This document shows positions 16,985-25,427 of a DNA stretch of 64,000 nucleotides, in pieces; position 1 is the stretch's first letter, and every line of letters begins with the position of its first letter. Source of the stretch: Rhabdochlamydiaceae bacterium (GTDB lineage: Bacteria; Chlamydiota; Chlamydiia; Chlamydiales; Rhabdochlamydiaceae); NCBI GenBank assembly GCA_019745395.1, contig JAIETG010000007.1, forward strand, positions 32,482 to 96,481, read 5' to 3'. The notes under the pieces were generated by a model. That model was not told the origin of the DNA. It saw only the letters and a program-made list of their open reading frames with translations, and searched no databases. The translations under genes and the position numbers were made by a program.

Positions 16985-17650
16985 ATGAAAAAAACACTAT
17001 TTTCCCTGATCGCATCAACCCTCACCGCTACTTCCCTCATTGCAGCTCCCCAAGCTATCGTGTTTGACTTTGGGGGAGTTTTGACAGGAGAGCCAAATCG
17101 AGAAGCTGTCATCACCTTTATTCGCCAATCGTTCCATTTCTCTGCGGAAGAATTCGAGAAGGTCAATCAAGAAAAACGCCTGGCTGTAAAACAAAGTAAG
17201 ACAGATGAAGAATTTTGGATTGCTTATGCCAAAAACAAAGGCATCAAGCTTCCAGCGAATTGGGGTGCCTCTTTCAAATCGGTCTTGAAAGACGCTATCG
17301 GAATCAATCCAGAGATGTATGCCTTGGTAAACCAGCTGAAGGAGCAACAAATCCCCGTTGCACTCCTTTCCAATGTCGATGACCGTATATCGAAGCTCAT
17401 CCGCGATTTTGGCCTTTACGAGCCCTTCGAGCCCTGCCTACTCTCTTGTGAAATCGGTGTCGAAAAACCTGACCTAAAAGCATACGAATTACTCCTAAAG
17501 ACGCTGAATCTGCCAGCTAAGGATGTCGTTTTTATCGACGACAGGCCCGAAAACGTCGAAGCCGCAAAAACACTTGGACTCGATGCAATCTTGTTTGAAT
17601 CTGAGCAGCAGCTAAGAAATGAGCTAAGCACAAGAGGCTCTCTAAAATGA
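16985..17650 (+). CDS. HAD-superfamily hydrolase with Sec signal peptide
   Basis: The 221-residue protein starts with MKKTLFSLIASTLTATSLIA, a textbook signal peptide with cleavage before APQ. The HAD core begins immediately after it. Motif I is VFDFGGVL (Asp28; the second Asp is replaced by Gly, as in epoxide-hydrolase-type HADs), motif II LLSNVDD, motif III VEKPD, and motif IV FIDDRPENVEAA. This is a YihX/haloacid-dehalogenase-like phosphatase that would work outside the cytoplasm. It sits 9 bp behind the BAAT fusion gene and overlaps the kinase-GNAT gene by ATGA. Confidence 0.85.
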   Translation: MKKTLFSLIASTLTATSLIAAPQAIVFDFGGVLTGEPNREAVITFIRQSFHFSAEEFEKVNQEKRLAVKQSKTDEEFWIAYAKNKGIKLPANWGASFKSVLKDAIGINPEMYALVNQLKEQQIPVALLSNVDDRISKLIRDFGLYEPFEPCLLSCEIGVEKPDLKAYELLLKTLNLPAKDVVFIDDRPENVEAAKTLGLDAILFESEQQLRNELSTRGSLK

Positions 17651-18768
17651 CCCATGCTCCAGTACAGATCATCTACTTAAATGGATCATCAAGCAGCGGG
17701 AAAACGACACTCGCAAAGGCGCTTCAACATGCTTTTGAGAAACCATTTCTGCATGTGGGCATCGATAAAATCATTGGCTGGATGCCAGAAAAGGTAAATG
17801 ATTGGACGGGAGGCGAGGCTCCTCTTGGGTTTAGCTGGAAAAAGAGCCAGGATGAGTCGGGCAATCCCATTCAAGAGCTGCAACAAGGGCCTTATGCTCA
17901 AAAAATAGGCGAAACCTTTCGAGAAGTGGTTCTTGCGCTCGCCAGAATGGGACACTACTTAATTATCGATGATGTTTCTTTTGGCAAGAGCCAAGTGGAT
18001 ATTTGGAAAGCAGCCCTGAAAGACTTTCGAGTTTTGTGGGTTAGCGTAAATGCTCCCCTTTCTGTCTTGGAAGAGAGAGAAAAGCAGCGGGGCAATCGCA
18101 TTTTAGGATCTGCTCGAGGCCAGTTTCACAAGGTGCATACTGATGTTACTTACGATCTTGAGATAGATACCCATCAGTCGAGCCAGGAAGAAAACGCAGA
18201 AAAAATCACGACTTTTGCTTCAAAGTATCAGGCGCCCTCTTCAAAAAAAATGAAGATCACTCTCTGCAAAGCAACAGAGGAAGACAAGAGCACGATCCAA
18301 AATCTTGGCCGCTTTTACGTCTATGAGATGTCTAGATATTGCGGTTTTTTACCAACTTGGGAAACGCCTTCCAATGGTCTTTTTGAGTGTATTGATCTTA
18401 GCTCTTATACCGAAAAACCAGACCGACACGCGTTTTTAATAAAAGTGGACGGTGAGTTGGCAGGATTTGTATTGATTAACAAAGTCGGAAGCTCGCCGGA
18501 TGTCGATTGGAATATAGGGGAATTTTTTGTGATTTCAAAATTCCAAGGTAAGGGTGTCGGGCATCATGTAGCAGAGCAAATCTTCAACCAGTTCCCTGGA
18601 ATATGGGAAACCACGCAAATACCAGAAAATAAAGCCGCCATAGATTTTTGGGAGAAGGTGGTGACTCATTATACAAATGGAAAATTTGAAAAAAGCTGCA
18701 AAACCATTGCCGAGCCAAAACCTCACCCTATGATTGTTTTAAAATTTACCTCTCGAGCACAGACATGA
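17647..18768 (+). CDS. Chloramphenicol phosphotransferase-like kinase fused to a GNAT domain
   Basis: Residues 1-195 are a P-loop kinase of the chloramphenicol-phosphotransferase-like type: Walker A NGSSSSGKTT (13-21), HVGIDKIIGWMP, YLIIDDVSFG and RGNRILGSARGQ. Residues 202-373 are a GNAT domain (FVISKFQGKGVGHHVAEQIF). The junction is a run of eight A at 18243-18250 leading into an in-frame ATG; with seven A the kinase would end in TGA overlapping that ATG, exactly the ATGA style of its neighbours. So the fusion rests on one base of a homopolymer. Drug phosphorylation is plausible but unproven. Confidence 0.8.
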   Translation: MTHAPVQIIYLNGSSSSGKTTLAKALQHAFEKPFLHVGIDKIIGWMPEKVNDWTGGEAPLGFSWKKSQDESGNPIQELQQGPYAQKIGETFREVVLALARMGHYLIIDDVSFGKSQVDIWKAALKDFRVLWVSVNAPLSVLEEREKQRGNRILGSARGQFHKVHTDVTYDLEIDTHQSSQEENAEKITTFASKYQAPSSKKMKITLCKATEEDKSTIQNLGRFYVYEMSRYCGFLPTWETPSNGLFECIDLSSYTEKPDRHAFLIKVDGELAGFVLINKVGSSPDVDWNIGEFFVISKFQGKGVGHHVAEQIFNQFPGIWETTQIPENKAAIDFWEKVVTHYTNGKFEKSCKTIAEPKPHPMIVLKFTSRAQT

Positions 18769-19685
18769 CCGTGATGATTCGAAGAGCAAAAATAGAAGAT
18801 GCACAATCTATCGTCTCTGCTGAGCAAGACATCGCTCAGGAGCCTGGCTATTTCTGCTCAGAACCATTCGAATTAAGCGAAGAAAATGTCTGCAAAACCA
18901 TTCAGTCTTCCCAGGGAATTTACCTCGTTGCTGAAAAAGAGGGGATCCTTGTGGGCCACGCCTTTTTAGAAATCCTAGATCTACAAAACTTAAGCCATGT
19001 TGCTCAACTGAATATAGCCGTTCACAAGGGCTATCAGGGAAAAGGGATTGGGACGCAGCTGATGGAACGAATTATCGAATGGGCAAAACAATCAGGCAGA
19101 GTAGAGAAGATCGAACTAAACGTGCGGGCATCTAACACAGGGGCTATTGCCCTCTACAAAAAAATGGGGTTCTTCGAAGAGGGTTGCTTGAAAAGGAGAG
19201 TCAAGGCAGGGGATCGATACATCGATGATCTCGTGATGGCTCTCCATATTAAAGGCGATCTTCCTCATCGCAATATCAGTCGAGTCGGCGTGTATGGTGT
19301 GGTCAGAGAGGGCCATAAAATGCTTCTGGTCGTGCAAGCAACAGGAACGTATGCGAATCGATTTGATCTACCCGGAGGGGGCATAGAGTTTGGAGAGACT
19401 ATAGAGCAAGCTTTGCACCGTGAATTTCTCGAAGAAGTCGGCATGGATTTTAAGTCCATGGAACCAATCACCAACCTCACTGCAAAAGTAGAAATGCCGA
19501 GCAAAGAGGGCTGGCCTTCCTATACTTTCCACCAAATCGGATTGATTTACTCCGTTGACGGCCTGCATGCTTTGGGGACAGAATGCAAAGGCTCGCTAAA
19601 ACATGATTGGATAGATCTCCAAACCTTGAAGCAAGAAGAGGTCTCTCCATTTGTGTGGGCAATTAGCCGGGCAGAAGCTCTATGA
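18765..19685 (+). CDS. GNAT acetyltransferase fused to a Nudix hydrolase
   Basis: Residues 1-162 form a GNAT domain (motif A HKGYQGKGIGTQLMERII, then SNTGAIALYKKMGF). Residues 172-306 form a Nudix domain with a complete Nudix box: G205, E211, then REFLEEVG at 219-226, matching GX5EX7REUXEEXGU. Nudix enzymes hydrolyse nucleoside-diphosphate-linked compounds with divalent metals. Both ends overlap neighbours by ATGA, so the gene is part of a tightly packed operon. The common substrate of the two halves, if any, is unknown. Confidence 0.87.
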   Translation: MTVMIRRAKIEDAQSIVSAEQDIAQEPGYFCSEPFELSEENVCKTIQSSQGIYLVAEKEGILVGHAFLEILDLQNLSHVAQLNIAVHKGYQGKGIGTQLMERIIEWAKQSGRVEKIELNVRASNTGAIALYKKMGFFEEGCLKRRVKAGDRYIDDLVMALHIKGDLPHRNISRVGVYGVVREGHKMLLVVQATGTYANRFDLPGGGIEFGETIEQALHREFLEEVGMDFKSMEPITNLTAKVEMPSKEGWPSYTFHQIGLIYSVDGLHALGTECKGSLKHDWIDLQTLKQEEVSPFVWAISRAEAL

Positions 19686-20746
19686 CTATGTTTTCATTTG
19701 CTCCTCTTACTCCGGATCATTTTCCTCTCTTACACAAATGGATGGGGCAGCCACACGTTTGGCAATGGTGGGGGGAGGGGAGATCTTGGTCCTTTCATGA
19801 CATCCAAGAGAAATATCATTCCTATACTCTTGGATACAAGATCGAGCAGGGGGAGAAAAAAGCAATCTCCCCATTTGTCGTTCATTTTCAGGATCGCCCC
19901 ATTGGATTCATCCAAGCCTACAACGCCCACGATTTCCCAAGAGGCGGCTTCTATGTGAAAGATATTGAACAGGAGCCATCGCAATCCATAGCCGCCCTCG
20001 ATTTTTATATTGGAGAACCCGACTGCATAGGAAGAGGACTTGGGGCAGAAATATTGAAAGGATTTTTAGAGAGTCACGTATTTCGCTATTTTGATGCCTG
20101 CCTTGTAGATCCGGATAAAAATAATAAAGTGGCGATCAAGACCTATGCAAAGGCGAATTTCTCTACTTTGCAAGAGCTGGCATCCAGCATTGTCATGATC
20201 GCTAGGAAAGAAGAAAAGAAAAATCCAATCATCATTTTTGGCAGCGCGCGCAGTGATGGGAATACCTTACAAGCGATCAAAACCGTAATCAAAGATCAAC
20301 CCATACCAATTGTTGATCTCAAAGAGCTCAACATTGCTCACTACGATTACAGCTATGCCAATGCGAAAGATGATTTTATCTCGCTAGCCGAAAAGATGGT
20401 GCGACATAACCCCATTATTTTGGCAACCCCAGTCTACTGGTATTCGATGAGCGCCTTGATGAAGACATTTATTGATCGATGGAGTGATCTTCTCGACACC
20501 CGCAAAGACATCGGCCGTCGCCTCACCAATAAAGAGCTGTATGTGATCACATCTTACGGTGAATCCGTGCCAAGAGGATTTGAAGATGCCTTTTCTCAAA
20601 CATGCGAATACCTTGATATGCAATACAAGGGGTGTTATTATTTTTACAGTGGTGATAACCTCGAACTTAGCAATGGAAATGCCCCACTTGCTAGCGAGTT
20701 TTGTGAAAAAATTTTCCGTGAATCGCCCTCTTTCATGAGCAGGTAA
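19682..20746 (+). CDS. AAC(6')-like GNAT fused to an NADPH-dependent FMN reductase-like flavodoxin domain
   Basis: The N-terminal 175 residues resemble AAC(6')-Ib-type aminoglycoside acetyltransferases and siderophore acetylases (LLHKWMGQPHVWQWWGEG, YIGEPDCIGRGLGAEIL). Residues from about 181 form a flavodoxin-fold FMN reductase (IIIFGSARSDGNT for the FMN phosphate loop, ATPVYWYSMSALMKTFIDRW). An in-frame ATG within an ATGA sequence near the junction may be a relic of separate genes. The start overlaps the previous stop. The functional link between the two halves is not evident from sequence. Confidence 0.83.
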   Translation: MTMFSFAPLTPDHFPLLHKWMGQPHVWQWWGEGRSWSFHDIQEKYHSYTLGYKIEQGEKKAISPFVVHFQDRPIGFIQAYNAHDFPRGGFYVKDIEQEPSQSIAALDFYIGEPDCIGRGLGAEILKGFLESHVFRYFDACLVDPDKNNKVAIKTYAKANFSTLQELASSIVMIARKEEKKNPIIIFGSARSDGNTLQAIKTVIKDQPIPIVDLKELNIAHYDYSYANAKDDFISLAEKMVRHNPIILATPVYWYSMSALMKTFIDRWSDLLDTRKDIGRRLTNKELYVITSYGESVPRGFEDAFSQTCEYLDMQYKGCYYFYSGDNLELSNGNAPLASEFCEKIFRESPSFMSR

Positions 20747-20750
20747 ATAG

Positions 20751-21218
20751 ATGGACCAATTGACTAAAAACGTCACAGACATCTTGTTAGCAACGACTGA
20801 AGAACAGATCCGCTCTTGTTATCGCGTGATGCAACAGCTACGACCTCATTTAACGGAAGAACAGGCGTTTGTCGAACAAGTCCAGCGTCAATTATCTGAA
20901 GGGTATCATTTGGCATACTATCAAGATGGGGGACAAGTGAGAGCCCTTGCTGGATTTAGGTTTCTGGAGTTTTTGGCTTGGGGAAGGGTGCTCTACGTCG
21001 ATGATTTGATCACTGATTCTGAGACGCGAAGAACCGGCTATGGAGGGAACCTTCTAAAATGGGTGATCGAGGAAGGCAGGAAAGCAAAATGTGACCAGAT
21101 CCATTTGGATAGTGGCCCCCAACGCCACGATGCGCACAAGTTGTACCTCAATCATGGATTCAAGATCATTGGCCACCATTTTGCACTGAACTTTAAAGAG
21201 CTCAAGGCGCGCAATTAA
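20751..21218 (+). CDS. GNAT family N-acetyltransferase
   Basis: A 155-residue single-domain GNAT. The motif A region is YVDDLITDSETRRTGYGGNLLKWVIEE, and the C-terminal part, HKLYLNHGFKIIGHHFALNF, is typical of the family. It is the last gene of the operon that begins near 15.0 kb. Its TAA lies in the loop of a strong intrinsic terminator. Substrate unknown. Confidence 0.86.
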   Translation: MDQLTKNVTDILLATTEEQIRSCYRVMQQLRPHLTEEQAFVEQVQRQLSEGYHLAYYQDGGQVRALAGFRFLEFLAWGRVLYVDDLITDSETRRTGYGGNLLKWVIEEGRKAKCDQIHLDSGPQRHDAHKLYLNHGFKIIGHHFALNFKELKARN

Positions 21219-21231
21219 CGCGCGCTTTTTT
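21207..21231 (+). terminator. Intrinsic terminator of the BAAT-to-GNAT operon
   Basis: GCGCGC (21207-21212), loop AATTAAC, GCGCGC (21220-21225), followed by six T. The stop codon of the last gene is inside the loop. Confidence 0.85.
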
Positions 21232-22496
21232 CATTTATGAATATCTGCAACTATACCATGAGTGATCTTCAATAGATCGTTTGGGGTTAGCCGAAATACA
21301 GAATTGGGAGTGCCAGCTGCAGCCCATATCTCTTGATAACCCACTAAATCTTTGTCTATTAAAGGCTTTATATCGAACTCATACCCAATGGGCGGTACTC
21401 CTCCAATGGCAAAACTTGTATGTTTCAACACATATTCAGCATCCGGTTTCTCTATTTCTTCTCCCACTAATCGCGCAATTTTTTTCTCATCAACCCTATT
21501 TTTTCCACTCGCTATAACGCAAATCGGCTTCCCTGTACTTCTCCCCTTGAATATCAAAGTTTTTGCAATCTGGCCTACTTCACATCCAATTGTATTTGCC
21601 GCCTCTTGAGAGGTTCGAGTCAGTTCCTTGAATTCTATCACTCTTATACCGAGATTATGTGCATGTAGAATATCTTGAACGCGTTGAGAAGAATTTTTCA
21701 TTTTTTCCATGCGCAAAGGCACTTGCCAAACTCCCGCCAAAATTGTAACTGCTTTACCCGTGAGATGCACGCGATCCCCAATAATTGAGATCCGAATTTC
21801 TCCCCCTCTTGGAGAGGCTTGATAAGCTACAAAATCTGATTTATTTAATTTTTGCTGCCAATAATGCGCCAATTTGCAATGCGCGGATCCAGTCACTGGA
21901 TCTTCGTTGACTCCTACTTTTGGAGCAAAAAATCGAGAGATAAAATCATAAGAACCAAGGCATTTAGAGGTAATAATAATTCCACGACAGGCAATTTTCT
22001 CAAGCTCGCTAATGCAAGGGATATATTTTCTGACGTGTTCTTCATTTGGCAGCTCGATAATCACATCGTCATAGGCTTGCACCGCTTGGATGACTTCTCC
22101 AAAGTTGGATTTTATTGAAGGGAATTCAATTACCTCTCCGGTTTTTTGCAGAGGAAAGTCCAAAGTATAATTCGATGATGAGGAATAAACTTTTAGCTGA
22201 CCACTCAGGGATTCGAAGAGAATTTCTTTTCCATTAACAAGTTTTTCTTGATGAAGAATGTGAGCTGATGCCAGCGTTCCATGTCCACAAAGCTTAACTT
22301 CTACTTTTGGAGTAAACCAACGAAGATGGAAATGATTCGCATTTAACTGTTTGACAAAAGCGGTCTCTGATAAGTTCATTTCTGCTGCAATTTTTTGACA
22401 AATTTCATTATCGGGAAATTCATCAACAATGACTACTGCAGCTGGGTTACCTGCATAAGGGTGATCGGTGAAGGCGTCTACAATCCAAATCTTCAT
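21231..22496 (-). CDS. PhzF family isomerase fused to a YbaK-type aminoacyl-tRNA deacylase
   Basis: The first 260 residues are a PhzF protein (VDAFTDHPYAGNPAAVV, NLSETAFV, LCGHGTLASAHIL, EDPVTGSAHC), the epimerase-like fold used in phenazine synthesis. Residues 270-421 are a YbaK/ProX-type domain (IAKTLIFKG, VDEKKIARLVG, IGGVPPIG, AGTPNSVFRLTP), known to deacylate mischarged tRNA. A fusion of these two is unusual. It follows the YheO-type regulator by 14 bp on the same strand and is divergent from an aminotransferase and an AlaX-like gene. The set suggests metabolism of a non-standard amino acid. Confidence 0.85.
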   Translation of the reverse strand: MKIWIVDAFTDHPYAGNPAAVVIVDEFPDNEICQKIAAEMNLSETAFVKQLNANHFHLRWFTPKVEVKLCGHGTLASAHILHQEKLVNGKEILFESLSGQLKVYSSSSNYTLDFPLQKTGEVIEFPSIKSNFGEVIQAVQAYDDVIIELPNEEHVRKYIPCISELEKIACRGIIITSKCLGSYDFISRFFAPKVGVNEDPVTGSAHCKLAHYWQQKLNKSDFVAYQASPRGGEIRISIIGDRVHLTGKAVTILAGVWQVPLRMEKMKNSSQRVQDILHAHNLGIRVIEFKELTRTSQEAANTIGCEVGQIAKTLIFKGRSTGKPICVIASGKNRVDEKKIARLVGEEIEKPDAEYVLKHTSFAIGGVPPIGYEFDIKPLIDKDLVGYQEIWAAAGTPNSVFRLTPNDLLKITHGIVADIHK

Positions 22497-22510
22497 TTCA
22501 TGTCCAATTT

Positions 22511-23134
22511 TTAAATTTGTTTAATATAATTATAAACACTAGCTCTCGAAGTATTAAGTTTTTTTGCAATAAAAGGGACTGCATTTTTGAAATTAAAAAT
22601 TCCTTTTCGATACAACTGTTGAACAAGTTCCTTCTTTTGCTCGCGATTTAAATGCCCTAGGGACAGATGCTTTTCATCAAGATATTGCTTAATAACATTA
22701 AGAGCTTGTTCTTCGCACTGACTTCCAAAAATCTCTATTGGATTTGCAGCATCCCTTTTTGTCTTTAAAAAAGTTTCTAACAACCGATACCCGTCTTGAA
22801 AAAAGCTTGTATCTATATTCAGACAAATCAACCCGACAGGATCTCCATTTTTATTTCTCATCGTAATCGAAGTACATTTTAATGATCTCCCATCCCAATT
22901 TTGCTTGTAATATGGGGCAAAATATGACGGGAAATCCTTGATATTTACTTTCAACTCGTTAAGAGGCGACGGATCTCCAATTTGTCTTTGCGAAATATTA
23001 TGATAAATGGCCACCAACTTCCCTTGCTCAAGATCGTGAACCGCCGCTTCTACAAATGGATGAAAAAGTTCAACGACCGCTTGAATCAGAGGTTCATATT
23101 GTTCCCATAGCTTAGCAAACTGCGCGCTTTTCAT
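22511..23134 (-). CDS. YheO/DauR-like transcriptional regulator (PAS-like plus HTH)
   Basis: ATG 23134 behind GGAG gives 207 residues. The longer frame would read through the operator. The N-terminal part is a YheO-like PAS domain (VEAAVHDLEQGKLVAIYHNISQR, GLICLNIDTSFF). The C-terminal part is a helix-turn-helix (RKGIFNFKNAVPFIAKKLNTSRASVYNYI). DauR in Pseudomonas regulates D-arginine catabolism, so an amino-acid-derived ligand is plausible. A 31-bp dyad lies between this gene and the divergent aminotransferase. Confidence 0.85.
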   Translation of the reverse strand: MKSAQFAKLWEQYEPLIQAVVELFHPFVEAAVHDLEQGKLVAIYHNISQRQIGDPSPLNELKVNIKDFPSYFAPYYKQNWDGRSLKCTSITMRNKNGDPVGLICLNIDTSFFQDGYRLLETFLKTKRDAANPIEIFGSQCEEQALNVIKQYLDEKHLSLGHLNREQKKELVQQLYRKGIFNFKNAVPFIAKKLNTSRASVYNYIKQI

Positions 23135-23175
23135 TATTTTCTCCAAACATGTCCCTATGTTAGAAAAAAATAGAC

Positions 23176-23206
23176 ATTTTGTCAAAGTTAAACAAATTGA
23201 CAAAAT
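23176..23206. promoter_or_regulatory. Long inverted-repeat operator between divergent genes
   Basis: ATTTTGTCAA (23176-23185) and TTGACAAAAT (23197-23206) are perfect 10-bp arms with an 11-bp spacer, centred between the regulator and the aminotransferase. The right arm also contains TTGACA, a possible -35 box for the + strand gene. It is the natural binding site for the YheO-type regulator. Confidence 0.65.
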
Positions 23207-23255
23207 CAAGAGCAGGGGATATCATAGTGGATATTTTCTTGGTTAGGAGCCATTT

Positions 23256-24422
23256 ATGCCTCGGTTATCAAAAGTGTCAAGACTTACTCAAGTCCCGGGG
23301 ATCGGAGTCGATCGAATGGGAAATGCAGCAGATGCAGCTCACGATTTTGAAATATTACGCCTTGAAAATCTTGATACTGATATTCCTCCTCCGGCCATTG
23401 CGATCGAAGTTACCAAGAATTCCGTTGGTATCGATGAAAATAACAGCTACCTTCCATTTTTCGGCCAAGATGAACTCAGAAAGGCAGCAGCTCAGAGAGT
23501 TGCCCGAGTTAGCGGCATAGAATACGACTGGCGCAATGAATGTATTATTACTGCCGGAGGGATGTCTGGGATTTTGAATTGCCTTCTAGCAATGCTTGAA
23601 CCGGGTGATGAGGTGATTGTCACAGATCCTACCTACGCGGGAATTATCAACCGAATACGCCTTGCGGGCGGCATTCCAGTCTTTGTTCCTCTGATTTCTT
23701 CGCCAAAAGGCTGGCATCTGGACATATTTTCGCTAGAAAAGGCTGCCTCACCACGCACTCGAATGGTATTAATAAGCCCTGGCATGCCAACAGGTCACGT
23801 ACTAACACGCTCCGAATGGGAGGCCGTGGCACATATCTGTTTACAAACAGACGCATGGTTATTGTACGACGCTGCTATGGAACGGATTCTCTATGATCAC
23901 CGTCCCTTAATCCATCCGGCTTCTTTGCCTGATATGAAAGAACGCACAATAACCGTTGGAGCTGCTTCTAAGGAATTGAGAATGATCGGATGGCGCGTAG
24001 GTTGGATTGTGGGACCACAAAGCATTATGAATGACATTGGACTCGTCAGCATATCAAATGTTGTATGTCAAACAGGAATCAGTATGAGAGGGGTCGCAGC
24101 TGGATTAAATGCTTCTGATGACGGGCTAAAAGATGCCATTAGTACATGGGAGCAAAGACGTAATATTCTGCTTCATGAACTGGATGGATTTCCCGCGATC
24201 CCTCCACATGGCGGGTGGTCCTTATTACTTGATGCAGAAGCAATAGGAATGTCATCTCAAGCGCTTGCTGACAAATTATTGAAAGATGCAAAAATTGCAA
24301 CAACTCCAATGGTTGGTTGGGGGGAAACCGCTGCTAAATATTTGCGTTTTGTCTTTTCAAATGAACCCAAGGAAAGACTTATCGGCATTGGCGAAAAAAT
24401 CAGAAGAGTTTTAGATGTATAA
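23256..24422 (+). CDS. Class I/II PLP-dependent aminotransferase
   Basis: A 388-residue fold-type I aminotransferase. ITAGGMSGILNCLLAML and EVIVTDPTYAG belong to the large domain. The Asp that contacts the PLP nitrogen lies in LLYDAAMER. The Schiff-base lysine is in AASKELRMIGWRVGWIVG, and YLRFVFSN is near the C-terminal arginine region. The product could be a keto acid or an unusual amino acid. It overlaps the AlaX-like gene by 8 bp and is divergent from the regulator. Confidence 0.87.
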   Translation: MPRLSKVSRLTQVPGIGVDRMGNAADAAHDFEILRLENLDTDIPPPAIAIEVTKNSVGIDENNSYLPFFGQDELRKAAAQRVARVSGIEYDWRNECIITAGGMSGILNCLLAMLEPGDEVIVTDPTYAGIINRIRLAGGIPVFVPLISSPKGWHLDIFSLEKAASPRTRMVLISPGMPTGHVLTRSEWEAVAHICLQTDAWLLYDAAMERILYDHRPLIHPASLPDMKERTITVGAASKELRMIGWRVGWIVGPQSIMNDIGLVSISNVVCQTGISMRGVAAGLNASDDGLKDAISTWEQRRNILLHELDGFPAIPPHGGWSLLLDAEAIGMSSQALADKLLKDAKIATTPMVGWGETAAKYLRFVFSNEPKERLIGIGEKIRRVLDV

Positions 24423-25080
24423 GATGCGGAAAGTTTTTTGGGATAATCCCTATCAACATAGTCTACTGACTAAAGTTGCTTTTGTTGATGGCAATCAACT
24501 CTTATTTGAGGAGACAATCATTTATTCTTTCTCAGGTGGTCAAGAAAGTGATAAAGCCTATATCAATGATCTTCCTGTTCTTGACTCAAAAATGCAGAGC
24601 AATCTTATTTACTATACCCTTCCGGAGGGACACAGACTCTCTATAGGCGATACTGTCACAATGACCATTGACTGGCCTCGCAGATCCAGGTTGATGCGGC
24701 TACACTTTGCTGCGGAATTGGTTCTTGAAATTGTTACGCAAAAATTTCATTTAAAAAAAGTTGGCGCCCATATCGCTGAAACTAAAGCTCGAATAGATTT
24801 TGAATTTGGAGAACACATCTCATCCATTTTTGAAATTATTTTGGAAGAATACAACAAAATAATTAATGCCGATAAATCAATCCAAACCGGATTTTCTGAT
24901 ATTCAAACTCAAAGACGATTTTGGAAAATTGATGATTTTGCAGAAGTGCCATGTGGCGGAACTCATGTTAAATCGACAAAAGAAGTAGGATTTGTTACCC
25001 TAAAAAGATCTAGGTCTGGAAAATCAATAGAAAGAATTGAGATTAAATTAATCGATGACTCTATGGAATCACCTTTCTAA
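24415..25080 (+). CDS. AlaX-like alanyl-tRNA editing protein with variant zinc site
   Basis: A 221-residue stand-alone editing domain related to AlaRS and ThrRS editing modules, which hydrolyse Ser- or Gly-tRNA(Ala). The N-terminal barrel contains YSFSGGQESDKAYI. The C-terminal zinc motif CGGTHV is intact. The first motif, usually HxxxH, reads HFAAE, so the second histidine is a glutamate. Its start, ATG 24415, overlaps the aminotransferase stop and follows AGAAGAG. With YbaK in the divergent gene, this is the second tRNA-editing domain of the cluster. Confidence 0.82.
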   Translation: MYKMRKVFWDNPYQHSLLTKVAFVDGNQLLFEETIIYSFSGGQESDKAYINDLPVLDSKMQSNLIYYTLPEGHRLSIGDTVTMTIDWPRRSRLMRLHFAAELVLEIVTQKFHLKKVGAHIAETKARIDFEFGEHISSIFEIILEEYNKIINADKSIQTGFSDIQTQRRFWKIDDFAEVPCGGTHVKSTKEVGFVTLKRSRSGKSIERIEIKLIDDSMESPF

Positions 25081-25171
25081 ACAAAACATTTACAGAGTTG
25101 TCGATACATTCGCGTTCTATTCTTTGGCAATTTAATGTAAAGTGAAACTAATCTTTAATCCAGGAGAGAGT

Positions 25172-25390
25172 ATGCCTTTGATTCAGGGCGGCAGCGAAGA
25201 AAGCATGCACGCGAATATCAAGAAGCTGATAGGGGAAGGGTACAAGAGGAAGCAAGCGGTTGCGATTGCCTATAGCATAGCCGAAAAGGCAAAAAGCAAA
25301 GACGATCAGATTGAGAAAAAGCCCTTTCAATACAAAAACCACTGCATGAATTCTTCCAAGGAAGAAACTCAGCAGTTTCCTTATCTATAG
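25172..25390 (+). CDS. Small phage-type protein (DUF6496-like)
   Basis: ATG 25172 behind AGGAGAG gives 72 residues. The first 38 (MPLIQGGSEESMHANI, then KRKQAVAIAYSIAEKAK) match a short family widespread in phages and prophages, whose members begin MPL(I/V)xGxS and contain QAVAIAYS. Its function is unknown. It is the first phage-like gene seen from the left and helps place the edge of the element near 25.1 kb. Confidence 0.7.
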   Translation: MPLIQGGSEESMHANIKKLIGEGYKRKQAVAIAYSIAEKAKSKDDQIEKKPFQYKNHCMNSSKEETQQFPYL

Positions 25391-25427
25391 AAAAGACTCG
25401 TTAGCATCTGCCATTACATTGGAGTCT

